From Planctomycetaceae bacterium (GTDB taxonomy: Bacteria > Planctomycetota > Planctomycetia > Pirellulales > Pirellulaceae), in the NCBI GenBank assembly GCA_018658605.1, contig JABHUV010000279.1, forward strand, positions 1-5,731: DNA of 5,731 nucleotides, in the 5' to 3' direction. The position numbers were made by a program, and so were the translations under genes. Positions 1-5,731 of this stretch are shown in pieces. Numbering within the stretch: position 1 is the stretch's first letter; each line of letters opens with the position of its first letter. The notes beneath the pieces were generated by a model, which had not been told where the DNA came from, ran no database searches, and was given only the letters and a program-made list of their open reading frames with translations.

Positions 1-1
1 C

Positions 2-763
2 CGCTGGATCGAGCAGGTCGTACGTGTTCTCAAAGACAACGGCACATTTTGGCTCGCTATTGGCGATGAATATGCCGCCGAGATGAAAGTCTTGATGCAG
101 CGGGAATTTGGCCTAACCTGCCGCAGTTGGGTTATTTGGTATTACACGTTTGGTGTGAACTGCAAACGCAAATTCAATCGCTCCCACGCTCACTTATTTC
201 ATATGGTCAAAGATTCCAAACAGTTCACATTTAACACTTCCGAAATACGCGTGCCATCCGCACGACAACTGGTCTACGGTGACAAGCGAGCAAATCCACA
301 GGGTCGTTTGCCTGATGATACTTGGGTCCTGCGACCACAAGATTTACCGGAAGGTTTTACCGCAAACGACGATACGTGGTATTTCCCACGAGTTGCGGGA
401 ACCTTTAAGGAACGTTTGGGCGTACATGGTTGTCAAATGCCAGAGCAGTTACTCGGCCGCATCATTCGCGCATCAAGCAATCCAGGTGAATTGATATTGG
501 ACCCGTTCACCGGCAGTGGCACCACACTAGCCGTCGCTAAAAAACTACAACGTGATTACTTGGGTTTTGAATTATCAAAACAATATATTGACGCTGTCGA
601 AAATCGACTCCAGCAAATCACGCCCGGTGACGATTTAAACGGATCTCCCGAACCACAAATTAGTGCACCTTCAACCGCCAACGGTCGCCAATTAGGCAAC
701 AAATCTAAAAAGAAAACGCCTGTGAGCACAGACCAGCCATCGTTACCAGGAATCGACGTATGA
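2..763 (+). CDS. Site-specific DNA methyltransferase (N4-cytosine/N6-adenine type), 5'-truncated
   Basis: The reading frame is open from the first bases of the window, so the true start lies upstream; 253 residues are visible and the ATG at 83 is internal. The frame before it reads [17 protein letters not shown], the strand that follows the catalytic motif in the N6/N4 methylase family (Pfam N6_N4_Mtase). Near the end come [10 protein letters not shown], a variant of the family's HPxQKP segment, and then DPFTGSGTT (bases 500-526), the S-adenosylmethionine-binding motif I, followed by [16 protein letters not shown]. Motif I close to the C-terminus indicates the beta class (catalytic motif, then target recognition, then motif I). 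The catalytic (D/N/S)PP(Y/W/F) motif should lie upstream and cannot be seen, so activity and target base are unproven. The last 35 or so residues form a polar, lysine-rich tail ending in QPSLPGIDV. The gene overlaps the next one by four bases. No nuclease gene follows, so it may be a solitary methyltransferase, but the upstream side is unseen. Confidence 0.93.
   Translation, partial: RWIEQVVRVLKDNGTFWLAIGDEYAAEMKVLMQREFGLTCRSWVIWYYTFGVNCKRKFNRSHAHLFHMVKDSKQFTFNTSEIRVPSARQLVYGDKRANPQGRLPDDTWVLRPQDLPEGFTANDDTWYFPRVAGTFKERLGVHGCQMPEQLLGRIIRASSNPGELILDPFTGSGTTLAVAKKLQRDYLGFELSKQYIDAVENRLQQITPGDDLNGSPEPQISAPSTANGRQLGNKSKKKTPVSTDQPSLPGIDV
748..751 (+). promoter_or_regulatory. Ribosome binding site of the TIM-barrel isomerase gene
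   Basis: AGGA lies eight bases before the ATG at 760, inside the last codons of the methyltransferase gene. It supports this start and the ATGA overlap, and suggests that translation of the isomerase is coupled to the methyltransferase. Confidence 0.6.
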
Positions 764-1581
764 AATACGCTATTTGCAATGAAACCTTTCAAGAATGGCC
801 TTTTGAGAAAGCATTTGCAGCTGCCAAAAACCTTGGCTATGACGCACTGGAGTTTGCTCCATTTACTATCGAAGCAAACGTGTTCGATATTTCAGCGGCC
901 CGCAGGGCTAGCGTTCGGCAACTTGCAGGCGATCATGAACTGGAAATCATCGGCTTACATTGGCTCCTCGCTAAAACCGAGGGGCTCTATTTAACGAGCC
1001 CCGACGCAGATGTCCGACGACAGACTGCTGAATATCTGGCCGAGTTAGTAAGGCTCTGTAGCGACTTGGGCGGACACGTAATGGTACTGGGCTCTCCCCA
1101 ACAACGGAATTTACTACCGGGTGTCGATCATGATACGGCACTTAATTATGCCGCCGATGTGTTGCAGCAAGTAATACCGATTTTAGACGAACGCAATGTT
1201 ATTATTGCCGTTGAACCCCTATCACCATTAGAAGGTGATTTTTTGCTAACCGCCGACCAAGGTGCCGATCTGTGCTCACGCGTTGGTGCCGAAAAAGTAC
1301 AATTGCACTTGGACGTGAAAGCAATGTGCTCGATGGGTGAACCTGTCGATGGTATCATCCGCAAACACGCGGATATTACCGCCCATTTTCATGCTAACGA
1401 TGAAAACCTACAGGGACCGGGGATGGGCGATGTTGATTTCTTGCCAATAATGCAAGCACTTAAAGATACCAACTACAACGGCTGGGTCAGTGTCGAAGTA
1501 TTTGATTACGAACCGGGAGTCGAAACGTTAGCCACTGAAAGCATCCGCCATCTACAGGAAATCGAATCACAACTTGTTTGA
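760..1581 (+). CDS. Sugar phosphate isomerase/epimerase (AP-endonuclease-2-like TIM barrel)
   Basis: This 273-residue cytoplasmic protein has the length and pattern of the xylose-isomerase-like TIM-barrel family (Pfam AP_endonuc_2), which includes ketose 3-epimerases, hydroxypyruvate isomerase and inosose dehydratase. The four expected metal ligands appear in order at strand ends: E152 in VEPLSP, D185 in HLDVKAM, H211 in HFHAND and E246 in SVEVF. The GPGMGDVDF segment (219-227) is the usual turn before the last helix and strand. The N-terminus [10 protein letters not shown] with F15EKAF and LGYDALEF also fits strand 1 and helix 1. These residues support a metal-dependent isomerisation or epimerisation of a sugar or sugar derivative, but the substrate cannot be read from the sequence. 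The start is fixed by the AGGA site and the 4-base overlap with the methyltransferase gene. The glycosyltransferase gene begins 15 bases after the stop, so the product may feed a sugar pathway served by that enzyme (inference). Confidence 0.9.
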   Translation: MKYAICNETFQEWPFEKAFAAAKNLGYDALEFAPFTIEANVFDISAARRASVRQLAGDHELEIIGLHWLLAKTEGLYLTSPDADVRRQTAEYLAELVRLCSDLGGHVMVLGSPQQRNLLPGVDHDTALNYAADVLQQVIPILDERNVIIAVEPLSPLEGDFLLTADQGADLCSRVGAEKVQLHLDVKAMCSMGEPVDGIIRKHADITAHFHANDENLQGPGMGDVDFLPIMQALKDTNYNGWVSVEVFDYEPGVETLATESIRHLQEIESQLV

Positions 1582-1596
1582 TCGAAAGTACTAGCA

Positions 1597-2757
1597 ATGG
1601 AATTTGAATGGCTGATTTGGACCACAGCGTTTCACGTACTAGCCATCACAATATTCGAAGGCCTAGCGCATTACTCGTTATCATCTTTGCCCCAATTACG
1701 TGATCAATCCATCCCGGATGGTGCGCTGTGGCCAAGCGTTGCCATTGTCGTAGCCGCTCGCAATGAAGAACGTGACCTCGAGACAGCCATTCAGTCGATG
1801 TTGAAATTAGATTACCCAAACCTGCGATTCACAGCAGTCAATGACCGCTCGACCGACAGCACTGGTGCTATTTTAGATCGATTAGCTCATGGAGATCGCC
1901 GACTGCAAGTTGTTCATGTCAACGAATTACCCTCCGGTTGGCTCGGTAAAAATCATGCTTTGCAGCTCGGCTCCGACGCGTCACAAACAGACTACCTACT
2001 TTTTACCGATGCTGATGTCTCCTTTGACCCGCTCTGCTTGCGTCGCGCCATCGCCTACAGCGAACAATACCGAGTCGACCACCTGACCATGTTTCCGCGT
2101 GTACCGATGCCTAATCCATGGCTAGACGCCTTCGTGATCTTCTTTTTTCGCATTTTCATGGTGACCTATCGCGCTTGGCAAGTAGCCAATCCACGCCGCA
2201 CCGCATCTTTGGGCTTAGGTGCTTTCAACTTAATCCGTAAAGAGGTCTATGCACAAATTCAAGGGCACCACAAAATCAGTATGGAAGTCGTTGATGATTT
2301 GATGATCGGACAGATCATCAAACGGCAAGGTTTTCGTCAACACGTACTCCAAGCGCGGGAGGACATAAGTGTTCCTTGGTATCAATCAATTCCTGAACTA
2401 GTCGTAGGCTTAGATAAGAACGTATACGCCACCGTTAGATATAATTTGGGGCTAATGACCCTCGCCGTGTTGAACTTAGTTCTATTATTTCTCTGGCCAT
2501 TCATCGGCATATTTGTTTTACAAGGCACCCCTCAGGTGTTGCTCGGCATTGTTTGTTTGCTCCTTCTGGTTTCATCAACCATGATGGCTTTACGAGTTCG
2601 AGTGAATCCTGTCAGTGCACTGTTTCTTCCGTGGATTATTGCCGTATTTGTTTTCACAATAATTCGCGCTTGCGTTTTATTTTATGTCCGCGGTGGCATA
2701 AAATGGCGAGATACGCTGTATACCCGTAAAGAACTAATGACCCATCGAATCAAGTGA
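1597..2757 (+). CDS. Membrane-anchored family 2 glycosyltransferase
   Basis: The 386-residue protein has an N-terminal hydrophobic segment (about 5-30), a cytoplasmic GT-A domain (about 46-265) and three membrane segments near the C-terminus (about 285-309, 313-331 and 340-363). GT2 hallmarks are present: VAARNEE at 52-58, the nucleotide-binding aspartate D83 in VNDRSTD, the metal-binding DAD at 138-140, and D233-D234 as the likely catalytic acid region. The segment GWLGKNHAL (114-122), GLDKNVYA near 271-278 and the terminal GGIKWRDTLY (366-375) are typical of the branch that holds carotenoid and hopanoid-associated glycosyltransferases. A classical QxxRW motif is absent, so a processive polysaccharide synthase such as cellulose synthase is unlikely. 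I infer transfer of one sugar to a lipid or lipid-linked acceptor at the inner face of the membrane; donor and acceptor are unknown. The ATG at 1597 has only a weak GAAAG site before it. The stop overlaps the start of the next gene. Confidence 0.9.
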   Translation: MEFEWLIWTTAFHVLAITIFEGLAHYSLSSLPQLRDQSIPDGALWPSVAIVVAARNEERDLETAIQSMLKLDYPNLRFTAVNDRSTDSTGAILDRLAHGDRRLQVVHVNELPSGWLGKNHALQLGSDASQTDYLLFTDADVSFDPLCLRRAIAYSEQYRVDHLTMFPRVPMPNPWLDAFVIFFFRIFMVTYRAWQVANPRRTASLGLGAFNLIRKEVYAQIQGHHKISMEVVDDLMIGQIIKRQGFRQHVLQAREDISVPWYQSIPELVVGLDKNVYATVRYNLGLMTLAVLNLVLLFLWPFIGIFVLQGTPQVLLGIVCLLLLVSSTMMALRVRVNPVSALFLPWIIAVFVFTIIRACVLFYVRGGIKWRDTLYTRKELMTHRIK

Positions 2758-4151
2758 GAAAAATGCGATTTTACCTATCGATACTGTTAACCATTCTGTT
2801 TGTCTTTAGCTGCGACGGAGCAGAAAATCCGCAATGGGAAGCTGGCGTGGCCAAAGTTAAAATTACGCCTAACCATTTTATGTGGATGTCCGGTTACGGC
2901 GGACGCACTGTTCCCGCAGATGGAAAGTTGACCGATATCTGGGCCAAAGCTCTAGTGTTGCGAGATCCGAACGGACGCGAAGCGGTTCTCATTACCGCAG
3001 ATCTCATTGGCATTGGGGCTGAGTCTACCAAAGTAATTGCAGCTGCCTTGCAAAAAAATCACGGGCTGAGTCGAAGCCAGTTTGCCATCGCTACCTCACA
3101 CACACACACCGGCCCAGCGTTAAGCGATAACCTTGTGCCGCTGCATTATTTACGTGCACCAGAAGCCGAAGCCGCTCGCATTGCCCAATATACCATTCAG
3201 TTACGTACAAAGATCATTGATGGCGTCGACGCAGCATACAAAACCATGCAACCCGTATCACTAACTTGGGGTAGCGGGAATTGTACTGTTGCTGTGAACC
3301 GCCGCAATAACGCCGAAGCAAAAGTGCCACAGCTACGTCTCGCGGGTGAACTAAAAGGTCCGTTCGATCACGATGTGCCAGTGCTCGCCATTCGTGATGC
3401 CGATTTCAAATTGAAGGCCGTCGTATTTGGCTATGCCTGCCACTCAACCGTTCTCTCGTTTACACAATGGTCTGGTGATTACCCTGGATTTGCTCAAACA
3501 GCACTCGAAGAAACCAATCCTGGAGTAACCGCTATGTTTTGGGCAGGTTGCGGAGCCGATCAAAACCCATTGCCGCGTAGAACCGTAGAGCTTGCCAAAA
3601 CATACGGCAAACGCTTGGCAAACGCCGTCAACAGTGTCTTACAAGGTCGCATGCAAAAGGTCAGTGGGCCCCTGCACACTCAGTATCGTGAAATCCAAGG
3701 TCGCACGGTTGCACCTAAAACACGAAAGGAACTTGAAACCATACAACGCGACGGGAATCAGTATGAAAAACCATACGCTCGATATCTGCTCAACCAGCTC
3801 AATGACAATATTGCCTTACCACAAACATACGCCTACCCCATTCAGACGTGGCACCTCGGCGACAACGTCCAGTGGATTTTTCTTGGCGGCGAAGTGGTAA
3901 TCGATTACGCAATTAAAATCAAACAGGGGGCACAGCCGATAAGCCCCTACCGCAATCCTGCCATTTGGGTGGCGGGGTACAGCAACGACGTCATGGCATA
4001 TATCCCGTCGCTACGAGTTTTACGTGAAGGGGGATATGAAGGGGGTGGATCCAATACCTATTACGGTTTTCCGGCCCTGTGGCACGAAGAGTTTGAGGCT
4101 CAGATTCTTACCGAAGTACGCAAGCAAATGGGTGGGGCAATGACCCGCTGA
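2754..4151 (+). CDS. Exported neutral/alkaline ceramidase-like hydrolase
   Basis: The product, 465 residues from the GTG at 2754, resembles the N-terminal catalytic domain of neutral/alkaline non-lysosomal ceramidases (Pfam Ceramidase_alk), zinc amidases that split N-acyl-sphingosine. After a basic, hydrophobic leader, the mature part starts with WEAGVAKVKITP (28-39), typical of the family. Likely zinc ligands are H116/H118 in SHTHTG, H230 in YACHST, E380 in GGEVV and a tyrosine in the 407-437 stretch (GYSNDVMAYIP). Where classical ceramidases have the serine nucleophile in NSGDVSPN, this one has GCGADQNP (265-272), so ceramide hydrolysis is uncertain. The protein also lacks the extra C-terminal domain of full-length ceramidases. 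The leader ends in VFSC with C20 as a possible lipidation site, a weak lipobox; otherwise it would be a secreted or periplasmic protein. The GTG overlaps the glycosyltransferase stop (GTGA); an in-frame ATG at 2763 is the alternative start and keeps the leader. A lipid or small amide substrate is inferred. Confidence 0.85.
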   Translation: MRKMRFYLSILLTILFVFSCDGAENPQWEAGVAKVKITPNHFMWMSGYGGRTVPADGKLTDIWAKALVLRDPNGREAVLITADLIGIGAESTKVIAAALQKNHGLSRSQFAIATSHTHTGPALSDNLVPLHYLRAPEAEAARIAQYTIQLRTKIIDGVDAAYKTMQPVSLTWGSGNCTVAVNRRNNAEAKVPQLRLAGELKGPFDHDVPVLAIRDADFKLKAVVFGYACHSTVLSFTQWSGDYPGFAQTALEETNPGVTAMFWAGCGADQNPLPRRTVELAKTYGKRLANAVNSVLQGRMQKVSGPLHTQYREIQGRTVAPKTRKELETIQRDGNQYEKPYARYLLNQLNDNIALPQTYAYPIQTWHLGDNVQWIFLGGEVVIDYAIKIKQGAQPISPYRNPAIWVAGYSNDVMAYIPSLRVLREGGYEGGGSNTYYGFPALWHEEFEAQILTEVRKQMGGAMTR

Positions 4152-4219
4152 TCAGGGGGCAATAGAATTCATTCCAGCCCTAACTGATTTTCCGCGCCAT
4201 GGTGCGCTAACCACTTACA

Positions 4220-4615
4220 TTAGCCGCCTGCGCGAAGTTCCGCGAGGTGCTGAGCAGTGCCGACGAGACGATCCCAGTTCTCATAGATATATTCTGGTGG
4301 ACCGCCAATTTGAGCGACGACAGACGCGACATGCTCCGTCGGGACCATTTCGATCGCATCCCATGGGCAAACGGTAAGCTCATATGGGTTGGAAGCTTTT
4401 GTGGGAATATGTACACAAACTTCACACCCAACACAAGCTTCTAAGTCGATTTCACACCAACTTTGATTGCCCTTCGTACCTAAGCCGAAATGCTTCATTT
4501 CAATGCAGTCCACTGGGCACACTTCAAGGCATGATTCACAACCTGTGCAATTATCAGCATTAATAACAGCTAATGTTTTGGGCACTTTTTTTCGGGCTGT
4601 TTTTTTTGCGGCCAT
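4220..4615 (-). CDS. Two-cluster 4Fe-4S ferredoxin with expanded second motif
   Basis: This small cytoplasmic protein (131 residues from the ATG at 4615-4613) should carry electrons through two iron-sulfur clusters. Positions below count from a TTG one codon upstream. The first motif is standard: C24, C27, C30 and C34 followed by proline. The second has C62, C65 and C68, but the fourth cysteine, C84-P, comes after 15 residues instead of the usual three; by the normal pattern C84 pairs with the first cluster's triplet and C34 with the second's. Further cysteines at 38 and 55 might matter if the clusters are unusual. The start is lysine-rich (AAKKTARKK) and the last 45 or so residues (GGPPEYIYENWDRLV) form a tail not found in minimal ferredoxins. 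I chose ATG over TTG at 4618 because AAAGGA lies eight bases before it; TTG at five bases is possible. It stands alone between lysA and the converging operon, so its redox partner is unknown. Confidence 0.9.
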   Translation of the reverse strand: MAAKKTARKKVPKTLAVINADNCTGCESCLEVCPVDCIEMKHFGLGTKGNQSWCEIDLEACVGCEVCVHIPTKASNPYELTVCPWDAIEMVPTEHVASVVAQIGGPPEYIYENWDRLVGTAQHLAELRAGG

Positions 4616-4623
4616 CAATGGCG

Positions 4624-4629
4624 TCCTTT
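4624..4629 (-). promoter_or_regulatory. Ribosome binding site of the ferredoxin gene
   Basis: On the - strand this reads AAAGGA, eight bases before the ATG at 4615-4613 and five before the TTG at 4618-4616. It is the strongest Shine-Dalgarno match in the window and supports the ATG start. Confidence 0.6.
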
Positions 4630-4674
4630 GAAAATCGAAAATGCCCTGCTTATAGGTATCTCGGCGTGTGGTTG

Positions 4675-4702
4675 ATTATAAATACTAATCGGCACGGAGC
4701 AA
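4675..4702 (-). promoter_or_regulatory. Possible sigma-70-type promoter of the ferredoxin gene
   Basis: On the - strand a perfect TATAAT (4680-4675) is preceded, after 16 bases, by TTGCTC (4702-4697), which matches only three positions of the -35 consensus. Transcription would begin near 4668, leaving an untranslated leader of about 50 bases before the ribosome site and ATG. The AT-rich surroundings and the position between lysA and the ferredoxin fit a promoter, giving the ferredoxin expression independent of lysA. It is a visual match only, and the consensus may not hold if the host is a planctomycete. Confidence 0.35.
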
Positions 4703-4753
4703 ATAGGTTAGCCAATGAAAGTCGCGATTGCCGGCGTCTTCGGCTGCTCTTTT

Positions 4754-5731
4754 TTATGTGCCCAAAACTCGTTCGTCGACCATCAAAGCGTCGTAGGTCT
4801 GCCGCCTTCGAATCAAATGCATCATTCCATCATAAATCATCACTTCGGCAGCAAGTAATTTCGAATTATAATTGGACCCCATCACGCTGCCATACGCACC
4901 AGCACACTCCAGCACTAAGTACTCTCCCACTTGCGCATCTGGTAGACTCCGCGTGCAAACAAATCCACCCTCCTGCTGAGTAAATATATCCCCTGATTCA
5001 CATAATGGGCCACCTACGACAACGTCGACATGTTCGCGATTTTCGTTCTCTTCAACCGCAATTGAAATCGGATGATAGGAACCGTACATAATTGGTCGAG
5101 CAAGGTTATTAAAACCAGCGTCAACCAAATAAAACCGTTTGTCCGAAGTCGTTTTGATCGACCGAATTTGAGTGACTAGGAAACCACATTCTGCGACTAA
5201 GAAGCGACCAGGTTCGATTTCCAAGCACACCTCATGACCAACCTGGTCGGCAATCCGCTGCCGCGCTGCGTTCCACAACGCGTAGAACTGCCGTAAATCA
5301 ATATGTGCCTCTTCTGCACTATAAGGAATCGGCAACCCACCACCGGTACTAATCGTACGAACCGTATCCCCAACAATGCTGACCGCTTTTTCCATCGCGC
5401 CACAAACTAGCGACAAATGTTCCATGTCGCAGCCTGATCCAATATGCATATGTAATCCAGAAATGATAATGTCATATTGAGCAGCAAGCATTTTGCACTC
5501 TGCTAGTTGCTCGTGCCAAATTCCATGTTTTGATTGAGAGCCGCCCGTGTTCGTCTTTTCACTGTGCCCATGCCCAAACCCTGGGTTGATCCGCAACGTA
5601 ATTTCCACGCCCGGCATCACCTTGCCCAGCTGCTCAATCATATCCACCGAGCCACAATTAACGTGGATGTTATGCTCCTGGACAAGCGTCAACGCGTCTT
5701 GATCAAAAATATCTGCCGTGCAGACGATCTC
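4754..5731 (-). CDS. lysA: Diaminopimelate decarboxylase, E. coli type, 5'-truncated
   Basis: This PLP enzyme converts meso-2,6-diaminopimelate to L-lysine and CO2, the last step of lysine synthesis in the cytoplasm. The frame stays open to the window edge, so 325 residues are visible (numbered from the edge) against about 420 in E. coli LysA. The missing 95 or so N-terminal residues include the PLP-binding lysine. Visible family marks are HMHIGSG (94-100), the glycine-rich phosphate loop GGG (130-132), EPGRFL (173-178), VDAGFN (203-208), PLCESGD with the active-site cysteine C244 that reaches across the dimer, and GAYG...SNYNS near the end. The segments GFGHGHS, KTNTGG and SKHGIW follow the E. 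coli protein closely and differ from the commoner Bacillus/Mycobacterium form. The codon at 5692-5690 is TTG inside the gene, not a start. The gene ends with TAA at 4756-4754, 138 bases before the ferredoxin ATG. A general ornithine or arginine decarboxylase is much less likely. Confidence 0.95.
   Translation of the reverse strand, partial: EIVCTADIFDQDALTLVQEHNIHVNCGSVDMIEQLGKVMPGVEITLRINPGFGHGHSEKTNTGGSQSKHGIWHEQLAECKMLAAQYDIIISGLHMHIGSGCDMEHLSLVCGAMEKAVSIVGDTVRTISTGGGLPIPYSAEEAHIDLRQFYALWNAARQRIADQVGHEVCLEIEPGRFLVAECGFLVTQIRSIKTTSDKRFYLVDAGFNNLARPIMYGSYHPISIAVEENENREHVDVVVGGPLCESGDIFTQQEGGFVCTRSLPDAQVGEYLVLECAGAYGSVMGSNYNSKLLAAEVMIYDGMMHLIRRRQTYDALMVDERVLGT

Noticed and set aside
83..85. 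ATG as the start of the methyltransferase
   Set aside because: The frame continues upstream with conserved family sequence ([17 protein letters not shown]), so this methionine is internal.
3098..3110. CA dinucleotide repeat
   Set aside because: It encodes the conserved His-Thr-His-Thr zinc-binding segment of the ceramidase-like protein, so it is explained by coding.
4194..4207. Inverted repeat GCGCCATGGTGCGC between the convergent genes as a bidirectional terminator
   Set aside because: The stem is only four base pairs and neither side is followed by a T-run, so it is too weak to call.
4730..4755. GCCG/CGGC stem followed by six T on the + strand, resembling an intrinsic terminator
   Set aside because: The stem is four base pairs with a seven-base loop, five bases separate it from the T-run, and no + strand gene ends nearby.
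4715..4855. Possible 46-residue + strand protein starting MKVAIAGVFGCSFL with an AGG seven bases before its ATG
   Set aside because: Most of it lies antisense to the 3' end of lysA, the rest after the leader has no recognisable pattern, and a frame of this length is expected by chance.
4573..4983. 136-residue open frame on the + strand across the ferredoxin start and the lysA end
   Set aside because: It is antisense to two well-supported genes, and its composition looks like a shadow frame with no domain features.

Overview
The window looks like an ordinary stretch of a bacterial chromosome of roughly balanced GC. It is densely coded and holds six protein genes, two of them cut by the window edges. 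No RNA gene, insertion sequence, CRISPR array or long repeat is visible. A planctomycete-like bacterium is my best guess. The combination of a ceramidase-fold secreted protein, an AP-endonuclease-2-type TIM-barrel isomerase, and a ferredoxin with an expanded second cluster motif recalls that phylum, but this rests on memory of families and not on a search. The LysA-type protein is of the E. coli kind, so a gammaproteobacterium cannot be excluded.

Positions 2-4151 carry four genes on the + strand that read like one operon: the C-terminal part of a beta-class DNA methyltransferase (2-763), a TIM-barrel sugar isomerase/epimerase (760-1581), a membrane-anchored family 2 glycosyltransferase (1597-2757) and an exported neutral-ceramidase-like hydrolase (2754-4151). 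Two junctions are 4-base stop/start overlaps (ATGA and GTGA) and the third gap is 15 bases, so translation is probably coupled. The last three genes could plausibly cooperate in handling sugars or glycolipids at the envelope. The methyltransferase has no obvious biochemical link to them, and no restriction partner lies in the visible part.

Positions 4220-5731 carry two genes on the - strand, converging on the first operon: a small two-cluster ferredoxin (4220-4615) with its own plausible promoter and ribosome site, and upstream of it a 5'-truncated diaminopimelate decarboxylase gene, lysA (4754-5731), for the last step of lysine synthesis. The two operons meet tail to tail across 68 bases (4152-4219) with no convincing terminator.

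I do not see a clearly new biological system. The points most worth checking are the methyltransferase coupled to envelope-type genes, the ceramidase-like protein without the classical nucleophile motif, and the ferredoxin with a 15-residue gap inside its second cluster motif.
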